Assembly (NCBI GenBank): GCA_937911745.1
Contig: CALDPX010000070.1
Span: 1 to 29,115 of the forward strand
Reading direction: 5' to 3'
DNA from: an uncultured Alistipes sp.
GTDB taxonomy: Bacteria; Bacteroidota; Bacteroidia; Bacteroidales; Rikenellaceae
DNA length: 29,115 bases
This document shows, one piece after another, positions 14,925 through 23,739 of the stretch; the first letter of the stretch is position 1; each line of letters begins with the position of its first letter. A program made the translations under genes and the position numbers. The notes beneath the pieces are model-generated. The model had not been told where the DNA came from. It was given only the letters and a program-made list of their open reading frames with translations, and did not search any database.

Positions 14925-15944
14925 ATGAATAAGCAAGCGCAAAGATTGTCAATAAACGAACTAATTGAAAGAGATAAGAAGATCGTCGAACGGATTTGTA
15001 ACGACGATGATTATGCATACCATTTCTTTCACGAAAAGTGTCGCCCATTAATCAGCAAGATACTTTGGACTATGTTCGGTAATGACCTGGATTATGATGA
15101 GCTTGTCAACGAGTTGTACATTCATCTTAAAAAACCAGGAACTGATGGATTATACTGGCACAACTTAAGAACATTTGATTATAGAACTAGCATATTTGAT
15201 TGGATTAGGACTGTTGCCGTTCGTCTTTTCTACACTCCTAGTTCGGAAGTTTTTGAAATACCACAAGAAATAATTGACTCAGGATTGGCTGAGAAAATAA
15301 TTCTTGATATTTCCATCTCTCAATACAGAAAGTATTTATGGCTATTCTATATTGAGAATATGAGCAAGGAGGATATAATTTCAAAATTAAACATACAGAG
15401 TGATGAATATGTTAAATTAGCAAGGCGATCAATTAAGAGCTTTAAATCTTGCGTAAAGAGCCGTTATCCTGATTATTATGATATCCTTTTCTCTAGAAGT
15501 GAGCATAGAGAGACAGAAGTAAATGAGAGGTCTTTAGGAGAAAGTAGTTCGAGTATCGAAGCGGAAATAGACATCAAGCATTACCTAGCCTCAATGCCAA
15601 ATCAAACCTATAAGGAAGTTTTAACTTTATATTTTCTAGAAGGGTTGTCCCCAGAAGAGATTGCACAAAGGATAGGAACCAGGGTCGAAAATGTGTATAA
15701 CCTCAAGCTACGAGGATTAGACCAGATACGAGATATAATCATACTATCTGGTGAAATTGAAAATATTGAAAGCTATATTGCCAAAGTGACTGATGATAGA
15801 AATTCCATGTTACTTAACTCTATATTTGTAAAGAAGATGAGTTATGAAGACATACTGCTAAAGATGGGACTTTCTGAACAGGCCTATAAAAAGGCAAAGA
15901 GGCTTGCTATTAACAATTTAAGAACTATTATTTTTAAGCGTTAG
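14925..15944 (+). CDS. Sigma-70-like protein with three HTH repeats
   Basis: 339 residues. Residues 30-102 resemble sigma region 2 (YDELVNELYIHLKK, then TFDYRTSIFDWIRTVAVRLF). Three HTH segments similar to sigma region 4 follow: 134-176 (FYIENMSKEDIISKL, then VKLARRSIKSFKS), 228-270 (TLYFLEGLSPEEIAQRI, then VYNLKLRGLDQIR) and 294-336 (IFVKKMSYEDILLKMGLSEQAYKKAKRLAINNL). Ordinary ECF sigma factors are about 180-200 residues with one such domain, so this is enlarged. It could be a dedicated sigma factor for the operon or a sigma-derived DNA-binding adaptor. A tiny acidic gene follows after 2 bp, in the place where anti-sigma factors are often encoded. Confidence 0.75.
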   Translation: MNKQAQRLSINELIERDKKIVERICNDDDYAYHFFHEKCRPLISKILWTMFGNDLDYDELVNELYIHLKKPGTDGLYWHNLRTFDYRTSIFDWIRTVAVRLFYTPSSEVFEIPQEIIDSGLAEKIILDISISQYRKYLWLFYIENMSKEDIISKLNIQSDEYVKLARRSIKSFKSCVKSRYPDYYDILFSRSEHRETEVNERSLGESSSSIEAEIDIKHYLASMPNQTYKEVLTLYFLEGLSPEEIAQRIGTRVENVYNLKLRGLDQIRDIIILSGEIENIESYIAKVTDDRNSMLLNSIFVKKMSYEDILLKMGLSEQAYKKAKRLAINNLRTIIFKR

Positions 15945-15946
15945 AT

Positions 15947-16162
15947 ATGAATATCCCAGATAATGTATTAGCAGCTTTTCAGCTCGGTGTCACATCTCAA
16001 GAGGAAGATCTGATGGTACTAAATGAAATGGCACAGAATGCAGAATTTGATGAGATGATGGGGTTGTTAGAAGAAATTAATTCCATAGATGACATCGATA
16101 ATCTCAAATTTGAGTTTACTGATAAATCGGACATTGTGTCTGATATAGATAAAATTAGATAA
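15947..16162 (+). CDS. Small acidic protein, possible anti-sigma-like partner
   Basis: 71 residues, strongly acidic, especially the C-terminal half (NSIDDIDNLKFEFTDKSDIV). The N-terminal part, LAAFQLGVTSQEEDLMVLNE and then AEFDEMMGLLEEI, follows the pattern 'F..G.....EE..v...la.d.el.e.l.l' found in anti-sigma and related regulatory proteins, but it has no zinc ligands and no membrane segment. It is 2 bp from the genes on both sides, so translation is coupled. Binding to the sigma-like protein is my inference from order and charge. Confidence 0.6.
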   Translation: MNIPDNVLAAFQLGVTSQEEDLMVLNEMAQNAEFDEMMGLLEEINSIDDIDNLKFEFTDKSDIVSDIDKIR

Positions 16163-16164
16163 GT

Positions 16165-17091
16165 ATGGAAAAGCGTATTTCACTTTTAGAATTATTTGAA
16201 CTAATCTCGGAGGATTTGAGACAAGAATTAGGTAAGATTACACTTCCTCATGATGCGTGCAAATTAGAGTCTATTCTAAATGATATTTTCACTAGAAGAA
16301 TCGACATAAGCAAATATTATTCGGAGATTTCGCCAACTTCTCTTGGCGTTCTGCAGCATTGCTTTAGAATTATTGCCATTCAAAATAGGATGTTCTCTTG
16401 TTTTAACTTCCCAGATGAGAACTTATCCACTTCTTGCTCTGTAGAAACATTAGAACGAGAGAATAGCAGCAAATGTAAAAGTCTTATCCTTGACAATAAA
16501 GAAGTGGCGGCCACTTTTCTAGGAGGTATCATAGGAGGCGGATGGATAATCTCATCATGGGGCAGCATAATTGTCGCAACCATAGCATGCGCCATTGCTA
16601 AGTACTATAATACTAACCCTCGATCCAATCAGGCGCAAACGCCACATGCAAAGTCAACAAATCTTCATATATCGCTTAATGTGGATTTGCTGATTGATAT
16701 CGCAAGAGACCTGTGTCAGCAGATAGATGATATGATGCAGTATGTTCAAGATAGTATCGATGCTTTGCGTAAAAAGGAAGAACCAGTACCTATTATGTCA
16801 TTAGACAATGATTTTTCCGAACTGCTAGACAGTATTAAGAATCTTTTTCTGTCATATAGTAGAGATGAATCAACTGACAAATTAAAGATGATGGTTCAAG
16901 ATGTCTTTGATACATTAGAGAATTATGATTACCAGATCCTTGACTACTCTGATGAATATTCGTGCTTTTTCAATGTCGTTGAGAGCCCTCATATTAGTAA
17001 AGCTCAAACATCCAAGCCTGCAATTCTTAAGGGCGGGGAACTCCTTGAAAAAGGAAGGTATCTTGTACCTTCTGATTGTAAAACGCATTAA
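16165..17091 (+). CDS. Protein with Gly-rich hydrophobic segment and GrpE-like C-terminus
   Basis: 308 residues. Residues 1-110 are helical and Cys-containing. Residues 115-148 form a Gly-rich hydrophobic stretch (FLGGIIGGGWIISSWG, then IIVATIACAIA) that could cross or insert into a membrane. Residues 170-200 form a long helix (DLLIDIARDLCQQIDDMMQY), followed by a second helical region and a terminal segment (about 270-305: SKPAILKGGELLEKGRYLVP). That tail resembles the end of GrpE-type nucleotide exchange factors (RPA-x-V/I, then G-x-V-x-V). The next gene, 11 bp away, encodes an Hsp70-fold ATPase, the partner such a factor would serve. The GrpE link is weak by sequence and rests partly on context. 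Confidence 0.6.
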   Translation: MEKRISLLELFELISEDLRQELGKITLPHDACKLESILNDIFTRRIDISKYYSEISPTSLGVLQHCFRIIAIQNRMFSCFNFPDENLSTSCSVETLERENSSKCKSLILDNKEVAATFLGGIIGGGWIISSWGSIIVATIACAIAKYYNTNPRSNQAQTPHAKSTNLHISLNVDLLIDIARDLCQQIDDMMQYVQDSIDALRKKEEPVPIMSLDNDFSELLDSIKNLFLSYSRDESTDKLKMMVQDVFDTLENYDYQILDYSDEYSCFFNVVESPHISKAQTSKPAILKGGELLEKGRYLVPSDCKTH

Positions 17092-17102
17092 TACACATAA
17101 CT

Positions 17103-19181
17103 ATGCCATTTGTTAATCTAAATTCAAATATTAAGTATGTGATCGGAATTGATTTCGGTCATGGAGAAACCTCGGCTGCAATTGCCCGTTTGGATACCCC
17201 ATTTGAGGTGAAAGATGTAGATATGGGAGGTGGTCTAAGGAGTATACCATCAGCTATTTTAATCAAGGCATACAAGGGGATAACCGATACATTCATCGGC
17301 AGAGCCGCTATTTCCGAGTTTGAAAATGAGTGCAATCCTAAAACAGATGTGTTTAAGTGCTCATTTAAAGACACCCCCTCAAATATGAGCGATCAAGATC
17401 GCAAAGTCATGAAAGCATTTTTTAAGGAGGTTTATAATACTATTTTGTCCCAGAAGGTATATACAGATATTAATGAAGGTAACCATTGCGTTGTTATAGC
17501 TTGTCCTTCTAATACTAGTAAATGGAATGCATCTGAACAGGAACAATATGTAGCTATAGCAAGTGATGCTGGCCTACCTATTGTACAATATAGTAGCGCG
17601 ATGCTGCCCGATTACATTATAACTGGCATTGTGCGCGAATCTCGTGCTGCATATATTAAAACCCAGACAGACCCTGATGTTAAGGCTGATATTAAAGCAA
17701 ATCTAGTTCACGGTGGGGCTTTAGCTATTGATTTTGGTTCGAGCACCGTTGATTTAACCTACTATAATCCACAAGATAGTAATATTGTGGACTATGGTAC
17801 TATGAGGGATTTAGGAGCCCAAAAAGTTGAGCTTTTGATATATGATTTTTTAAGCAAGAAGTATGAAATATTAAAGGCGATTAAGACCATAGTGGTAGGT
17901 CAAGATTTCAACTATCAAAATTACGCCACTTATTCTAATGCATATACATCTATTTTGTTATCTATTAGAAAGCAAAAGGAGGAATATTATAAAAATGGAG
18001 CAAAGAATGGTCTAAAAATTAATATCGATCTTTATGATGCAACCAAGGGACTTCACGAGGACTTTATCAATTTCCGTATCAGTTCTCAAGAGTTAGACAT
18101 CTTGCTATCTAATTATTGCGATGATATTAGAAAAGATTTTATTCATTTTAAAGAGGTATATCTGAATGACCGTGATGTATCAATACTCATTATAACAGGT
18201 GGTGCATCCAGAATGGGTTTTGTTAGGCAAATTGCCAATGAGGTATTCTGTCCATCTGCAACTAAGTTTGATAACGATCCTGAACTAACCATTTCACATG
18301 GTGTCGCAGTTGCGGGGCAGGCTGATATTCTGGTTGTAAGAATGCTTGAAGACTTATTGTCTAGGGATGAAATTAGAAATGCTAGCATATGGTCGCAAGT
18401 GAAGGGGAAAATAGTCGAATCGATCTCTAGGGATATTATAAGAGATATGAGCTATCGCTACTCAAGGCTTAAGGATGGACAAATAAAAACAATAAATGCT
18501 GTTAGCGGGGAGATAAATGATTACATTTCCAGGATTGCACACGCTCAATTTATAAATTCAGCGTATTCTGGGGTATTGACGGATTACATAAACGATAAAG
18601 TACATCAGAGAATCTTAACAATAATGTCTCAATTCTTCCCAACTGCCCCGCAAGATAGAATTAGTAAGGTAAACGCCAATAATCAATTTAGTGTTAATAT
18701 TGGCACTGGCAATATTAACACAATAAATTCAGCTATAGCAGCCTCAGTACAACAAATCGATGAAAAATTCATTGAATTCACTCTCAAGACAATTTTCAAC
18801 ATCGCAGTTGTTGCTGGTGATGGTGTTATTAAAGTCGTAGATACGGCATATAGCATAGTAGAAAGTGGTGTCCGCGAGATTTGGGGCGCATTGGGCGGAA
18901 AAAAATGGGATAAAATATGGGGTGACTATGAATTTGGAGATTTAACTAATAATGTTGCTATTGATTATAGAGATAAAAACACAGAACTCAGCACTTCAAA
19001 GAGGCTAGATGTTTACAATGGTTTTGTTTCTAAAAAGAATGAGTATCAAAACAACTTGGAGCAGGATATTAGGACTGCGCTTGGGGATACTCTAAAATAC
19101 GAAATTGATAGCGCGGCCAGAAAGGCAATAGTAGAATATGTATTAAATTCTATATCAAAAGTGAGATTACTTCTCAATTAG
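17103..19181 (+). CDS. Hsp70/actin-fold ATPase with non-canonical C-terminus
   Basis: 692 residues. The nucleotide-binding domain has phosphate-1 motif IGIDFGHGETSAA (14-26), a connecting strand VVIACPSNTSKWNASEQEQY (130-149) like the DnaK 'iTVPA.f...qr' motif, phosphate-2 motif LAIDFGSSTVDLTYY (207-221) and adenosine motif LIITGGASRMGFV (362-374), then SHGVAVAGQ. It therefore probably hydrolyses ATP. The C-terminal 280 residues do not look like the beta-sandwich substrate domain of DnaK. They are helical, with a hydrophobic region (about 580-610: IFNIAVVAGDGVIKVV) and a WGALGGKKWDKIWGDYEFGD segment. Relatives with diverged tails act in stress and conflict systems. The gene is 5 bp from the HerA-like gene. 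Confidence 0.88.
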   Translation: MPFVNLNSNIKYVIGIDFGHGETSAAIARLDTPFEVKDVDMGGGLRSIPSAILIKAYKGITDTFIGRAAISEFENECNPKTDVFKCSFKDTPSNMSDQDRKVMKAFFKEVYNTILSQKVYTDINEGNHCVVIACPSNTSKWNASEQEQYVAIASDAGLPIVQYSSAMLPDYIITGIVRESRAAYIKTQTDPDVKADIKANLVHGGALAIDFGSSTVDLTYYNPQDSNIVDYGTMRDLGAQKVELLIYDFLSKKYEILKAIKTIVVGQDFNYQNYATYSNAYTSILLSIRKQKEEYYKNGAKNGLKINIDLYDATKGLHEDFINFRISSQELDILLSNYCDDIRKDFIHFKEVYLNDRDVSILIITGGASRMGFVRQIANEVFCPSATKFDNDPELTISHGVAVAGQADILVVRMLEDLLSRDEIRNASIWSQVKGKIVESISRDIIRDMSYRYSRLKDGQIKTINAVSGEINDYISRIAHAQFINSAYSGVLTDYINDKVHQRILTIMSQFFPTAPQDRISKVNANNQFSVNIGTGNINTINSAIAASVQQIDEKFIEFTLKTIFNIAVVAGDGVIKVVDTAYSIVESGVREIWGALGGKKWDKIWGDYEFGDLTNNVAIDYRDKNTELSTSKRLDVYNGFVSKKNEYQNNLEQDIRTALGDTLKYEIDSAARKAIVEYVLNSISKVRLLLN

Positions 19182-19186
19182 CAACT

Positions 19187-22021
19187 ATGAAGAACTTCAA
19201 ATATGCAGCCCAAGTTATGGCCGCCACAGCCATGGCTGATAGCATTAGGTATATGTCTACGCGAGAGTATTTAAATTATTCTCCGCATTCTTATGAGCAG
19301 CACCCTTTTATCCTTGGCAACGGAGCTAATAATAATATTATTGATCAGTCCCCTATTAGATGGATTAAGATAGATCAGGTAGGCAGGCATTCAGAAAATA
19401 GCCGTATGTGCTTTGCTGCAATGCAAAAGATTCTTTTCTCGTGTCATGATGCAGAAAAAAAGCAGATTATTTTCTTGGTAAATGGAAATGGGAAAGAGGT
19501 TGAATTATATATTGGTATAAGATTTATTGGACAAAACAATAGCAGGAAAGCGTGTGACATATTCGCCCAAAGTACAGCCTCTTATATCAAAACATTATGG
19601 TCAGGTACACAAACAAAATTTGTGAAGGGTGACGATGCCCCTGATAGGATCCTTGAAGGCCTAATCCCAGGCAAGGGGGCATATCAACATCTATATTCAT
19701 TAACTGGCGTTCCTTCGTTTATGGAGGGATCGGGAAGTGAATCTTTGACGTCATTAGATACTCTTATTGGAGCACTTGGAGATAAGAGGTTTACATATAT
19801 TGTAATAGCAAATCCAGTGGCGGAACATCAAGTTAATTCCATTATACATCAATGCAATGAGATGTATGGGCAGTTAGAATCTGTTAAAAGTTTTGATTTT
19901 TCAGAATCATTCAATCAAGGAGAAACTGACAGCATTGCCAAATCCATTAGTGAATATTGGAATGAATCAGAGACGGAGTCGGTGTCGCAAAAGGATAAAA
20001 GGGGTACGATTGCAATGAGCCTTGCAACGGTTGGATTGAGCCTTGCAGCCTCTTTATGTTTCCCTCCAGCTGCTGGTCTAATTCCTGTTGTAATGGGTGC
20101 AAATTCTGGAAACAAGTCGGACTTAATGAACAACTCTATTGCTGGATTGGGAACTATGTTTGGTTTTGGAATGAATATCTTATCAGGCCTAATTCCCTCT
20201 AAAACAGAAGGACATCAACATGGACGCGGTGGGTCAGAAGGTACTACCACAACAAAAAGTTTCACAACAGGCCAGGCGGAGACATTATCAACGAAGATCG
20301 TAAATAAGCATGCCGAATATGCATCAAAACAAATATCTGCACATGTAGATAGATTCGAAAAGGGTCTAGGTCAAGGAATGTGGGAAACGGGAGTTTTTCT
20401 GCTTGCTGATGATGAAAGTGTTGCACATAGTGCATCCATGCAACTCAAGGCCATTATGAGTGGATCGAGCTCATATCTTGAGCCTGTTCGATTACACAAT
20501 CTGTCTGATAAGTTGGAATATGATAGCGATTCGTCTGAACAAGCGTTGGTAGTTAAGGCTTTGCGTAAGTATTCGATGCCAAATATCCCTATTCAATATA
20601 AAACTCATGGAGGGGAACAAACTATCAATAATCCATTCGAGATTTCTCCATCTCATTTAACGACATATCTTACCACAGAAGAACTGTCGAATGTAATTAA
20701 CCTGCCACAGAATTCTGTGCCAGGCATCAGCGTCATAGATAGTTATCCCGATTTTCCTCTACAAAACAATCAAAAAGCAGGGCTGGCAAATATCCCTATT
20801 GGTAATCTGTTGTATTCTGGGACTAAAACGAATCTTGAGGTAAATTTACCTATAAATGCGCTTAATAGGCACGCATTGATCGCTGGGGTAAACGGTAGTG
20901 GTAAGACCAATACCGTATTAAGTATTTTAAATGGACTTAATGATGCAGGCATCCCATTTATGGTAATAGAACCTGCTAAGACTGAGTATGTAGATTGGGC
21001 ATTAGAATATAATGAGTCAGTTTCTGATCCAGCTAAAAAAATAAAAATTTTTATGCCTGGATGTCGAAAATATGCAAAGAAGAGCTTCGCTCCTGAGATA
21101 CTTCGTATAAATCCGTTTGAGGTAATAGATCTTGGGACAAATGAGCCAAGAGTTTTAACACACATAGACAGATTAAAGGCTACGTTTGCCGCAGCCTTCC
21201 CAATGCAGGATATACTACCTGTAGTGTTAGAGCATCTGCTTTATAGTTTGTATCGCCCAATTTTATCACGAGATACACTTGATCCAATGTATAGAAAGCA
21301 AAAGTATCCAAAGCTTTCTCAGGTAAATGACGAATTTATAGGCATGCTGATGAGAAGTCTGGGCTATGCCCAAGAGAATTCGCAGAATATCTCAGCGGCA
21401 CTTCGTACTCGCTTTAAGAGCTTAACATTTGGCTGGAAAGGAGAGATGCTTAATAATGAAAAATTGGAAGGTTATTCATGGGCCGAACTATTTGGTTCTC
21501 CTTGTATTATAAACTTGTCATATGCTGGAGATGATCAAGATAGAGCATTTATGATGTCTTTAATCTTACAGTTCTTATATGAGTATAGAGTGGCAGAGTC
21601 AGAGACTGACAATTATTCGTTCAATGACAATGTGTGTAGACATCTCGTCGTGGTAGAGGAAGCACATAGAGTAATGGGGCGTTGTGAATCGCCAGAGCTT
21701 CCTCAATATAAATCTGGGCAAATGTTCAGTAATTTTTTATCAGAAGTTCGAGCATATGGTCAGGGAATGATGGCAGTCGATCAAGTGCCAACTCGATTAA
21801 TTGAGGATGCAATAAAAAACACCAACATCAAGATTATTCATAAATTAGTGGCCTCTGATGACTCTCAAACAATCGCAGAGTGCATTGGCATGACTCAGGA
21901 ACAACAGAAGGTCATTGCAAAATTGTCTATTGGACAAGCTGTATTAGCAGGTTTTAATAGTGCAGATGTATCTTCGAATAGTGCAGATATCTATCTAGCA
22001 CAAATTGATAAGATGAAGTAG
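19187..22021 (+). CDS. HerA/DUF87-type ATPase with long N-terminal extension
   Basis: 944 residues. The C-terminal 400 residues are a HerA/FtsK-type P-loop motor: Walker A IAGVNGSGKTNTV (about 565-577), then PAKTEY after strand 2, ILRINPFEV, and Walker B HLVVVEEAHRVMG (about 818-830). The segments VRAYGQGMMAVDQVPTRL and NTNIKIIHKLVASDDSQTI are typical of DUF87 proteins. The first 500 residues are not HerA-like: an N-terminal mixed domain, a Ser/Glu-rich stretch (FSESFNQGETDSIAKSISEY), a hydrophobic pair (about 279-310) and a Gly/His-rich linker. Classical HerA works with NurA, and defence variants pair with SIR2 or DUF4297. None of these nucleases is encoded nearby, so the partner may be the Hsp70-like protein. 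Confidence 0.9.
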   Translation: MKNFKYAAQVMAATAMADSIRYMSTREYLNYSPHSYEQHPFILGNGANNNIIDQSPIRWIKIDQVGRHSENSRMCFAAMQKILFSCHDAEKKQIIFLVNGNGKEVELYIGIRFIGQNNSRKACDIFAQSTASYIKTLWSGTQTKFVKGDDAPDRILEGLIPGKGAYQHLYSLTGVPSFMEGSGSESLTSLDTLIGALGDKRFTYIVIANPVAEHQVNSIIHQCNEMYGQLESVKSFDFSESFNQGETDSIAKSISEYWNESETESVSQKDKRGTIAMSLATVGLSLAASLCFPPAAGLIPVVMGANSGNKSDLMNNSIAGLGTMFGFGMNILSGLIPSKTEGHQHGRGGSEGTTTTKSFTTGQAETLSTKIVNKHAEYASKQISAHVDRFEKGLGQGMWETGVFLLADDESVAHSASMQLKAIMSGSSSYLEPVRLHNLSDKLEYDSDSSEQALVVKALRKYSMPNIPIQYKTHGGEQTINNPFEISPSHLTTYLTTEELSNVINLPQNSVPGISVIDSYPDFPLQNNQKAGLANIPIGNLLYSGTKTNLEVNLPINALNRHALIAGVNGSGKTNTVLSILNGLNDAGIPFMVIEPAKTEYVDWALEYNESVSDPAKKIKIFMPGCRKYAKKSFAPEILRINPFEVIDLGTNEPRVLTHIDRLKATFAAAFPMQDILPVVLEHLLYSLYRPILSRDTLDPMYRKQKYPKLSQVNDEFIGMLMRSLGYAQENSQNISAALRTRFKSLTFGWKGEMLNNEKLEGYSWAELFGSPCIINLSYAGDDQDRAFMMSLILQFLYEYRVAESETDNYSFNDNVCRHLVVVEEAHRVMGRCESPELPQYKSGQMFSNFLSEVRAYGQGMMAVDQVPTRLIEDAIKNTNIKIIHKLVASDDSQTIAECIGMTQEQQKVIAKLSIGQAVLAGFNSADVSSNSADIYLAQIDKMK

Positions 22022-22064
22022 CCTGATAGAAATATTAGAATAATCAATCAATATTAATAGAAAT

Positions 22065-22649
22065 ATGACAGAAACTAAGTTTACAGGAGTGGCAAAGGCC
22101 GAGTTCCCTGATGGCGGAGAATATTCTGGCGAATTAGTAGATGGCAAACCTCATGGTTATGGTGTAATGAAATTTCCCAATGGTGATTTGTATGAAGGAG
22201 AATGGATTGAGGGAGAGATGGATGGTTTAGGAGAATACTTTATATACGATTCGCAATGGGGAAGTTTTACAAAAAAGTATAAGGGTGAGTTCTCGAAATG
22301 TTTGCGTCATGGTAAGGGGTGTATGACCTACGAGGATTTCTCAAAATACCAAGGTAACTGGCAAAATAATCAGCGCACGGGACACGGAGTCTGCTGGTTT
22401 GCAAACGGAGACCGTTTTTTAGGAATATGGAAGTTCGACCAGATGCTTCGGGGAGTATATTCCATAGCTGAGAGTGGAGATTTGTACGATGGTGAAATTA
22501 AAAATGGAGTCTTTAGTGGTTTTGGAAAATATTATTGGAGATCTGGCAACTTGTTTGAAGGGACATTTATGGGTGGCAAACCATATAATGGAGTCCTAAT
22601 TTTATCTGATGGCAAAATGACAGAAATTGTTGATGGGGAGGTTAGGTAA
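22065..22649 (+). CDS. MORN-repeat protein
   Basis: 194 residues made of about seven MORN repeats. The clearest are FPDGGEYSGELVDGKPHGYG, FPNGDLYEGEWIEGEMDGLG, YKGEFSKCLRHGKGCMTY, YQGNWQNNQRTGHGVCWFANG, GDLYDGEIKNGVFSGFGKYY and SGNLFEGTFMGGKPYNG. There is no signal peptide or additional domain. MORN repeats form an elongated beta sheet used for protein or lipid contact. The gene is 43 bp after the ATPase and 2 bp before the radical SAM gene, so it joins the chaperone half and the peptide half of the operon. A scaffold role is my inference. Confidence 0.93.
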   Translation: MTETKFTGVAKAEFPDGGEYSGELVDGKPHGYGVMKFPNGDLYEGEWIEGEMDGLGEYFIYDSQWGSFTKKYKGEFSKCLRHGKGCMTYEDFSKYQGNWQNNQRTGHGVCWFANGDRFLGIWKFDQMLRGVYSIAESGDLYDGEIKNGVFSGFGKYYWRSGNLFEGTFMGGKPYNGVLILSDGKMTEIVDGEVR

Positions 22650-22651
22650 TT

Positions 22652-23734
22652 ATGGGTAAAACAAAGTGCATAATGCTGATTGTTACATACAAATGTAATC
22701 TAAACTGTGTGTATTGCTACGAGCCTAAAAAACTGGCGCATCGAATGACAATAGACACAGCAAAGAATGTTATTATGTCTCAATTGGCATCTCTGGATTC
22801 GGAGTATGATAAGATCGAAATTCAATTTATGGGCGGAGAACCTTTGATTGAATATAATCTTATCAAGGAATTATCCGAGTGGTTGTGGACTCAAGATTGG
22901 GGGCAGCGCGAATTGGTATTATTTGCATCTACCAATGGTACACTATTAGATGACGAAATGAAAGCGTGGTTTTCAAAGAATAATGACAGAATTGTTCTTG
23001 GTTTAAGCTTTGATGGCAACGCGCTTATGCAAAATGTCAATCGCTCACATTCATCGAACTATGTAGATGTAGATTATTTTTCTAGCACGTGGCCTAATCA
23101 AAGCATTAAGATGACAGTTAGCCCATATACGGTTTCATCATTATCTGAAGGCGTCACATTTTTACATAGCAAAGGCGTTAAATATATAATTGCAGATTTG
23201 GCAACTGGAAACAAAGTTAAGTGGACGGTGGACTCGTTGGAGATGTATAGTCATCAACTTAATAAACTGATTGATTTCTATTTAAAGAATCCAAACATAT
23301 CCCCATTCTCTTTGCTAAATTTGGACATTTATTCTGTTGCTCGGAGACAAGATATTCGCAAATCTTGCTCTTGCGGAGAGGATTTAACCTGCTTCGACTG
23401 GGATGGCAAACCATATGCTTGTCACTTGTTTTCACCAGTGACCATGCCGTTGGAGCAAGCTATAAGGGCTCGTGAGGAAATAGATTTTCATAATTATAAT
23501 TTATTTATGTCACCGAAATGTAATAATTGCGTTTTGGTTGAGTTATGCAACAGTTGTCCTGGCATGAATTATATCTGCTCAGGAGATGTATCACAGCCTT
23601 CATTATTTCATTGTCGTGCCTTTAAGATTGAGTTCGCTGCAAATTGTAAGTTTCAATTGCATAAAGCTTACATGAGTGGCGATAATGCAATCATTAATAG
23701 AATTAGTCGTATCGTTAATAACATTAAACTATAA
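22652..23734 (+). CDS. Radical SAM/SPASM peptide-modifying enzyme
   Basis: 360 residues. The [4Fe-4S]-SAM motif is Cys15-x3-Cys19-x2-Cys22 (CNLNCVYC), followed by the SAM-binding FMGGEPL (about 69-75). The C-terminal SPASM region has CFDWDGKPYACHLF (the G-x4-C element) and CNNCVLVELCNSCPG, then NYIC and FHCRAF, enough cysteines for two auxiliary clusters. This is the architecture of anaerobic sulfatase maturases and of enzymes that form thioether or carbon-carbon bonds in sactipeptides and ranthipeptides. The next gene, 5 bp downstream, encodes a small peptide with two Cys-rich repeats, the likely substrate. A separate RRE leader-binding domain is not obvious. Confidence 0.93.
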   Translation: MGKTKCIMLIVTYKCNLNCVYCYEPKKLAHRMTIDTAKNVIMSQLASLDSEYDKIEIQFMGGEPLIEYNLIKELSEWLWTQDWGQRELVLFASTNGTLLDDEMKAWFSKNNDRIVLGLSFDGNALMQNVNRSHSSNYVDVDYFSSTWPNQSIKMTVSPYTVSSLSEGVTFLHSKGVKYIIADLATGNKVKWTVDSLEMYSHQLNKLIDFYLKNPNISPFSLLNLDIYSVARRQDIRKSCSCGEDLTCFDWDGKPYACHLFSPVTMPLEQAIRAREEIDFHNYNLFMSPKCNNCVLVELCNSCPGMNYICSGDVSQPSLFHCRAFKIEFAANCKFQLHKAYMSGDNAIINRISRIVNNIKL

Positions 23735-23739
23735 ATTGT

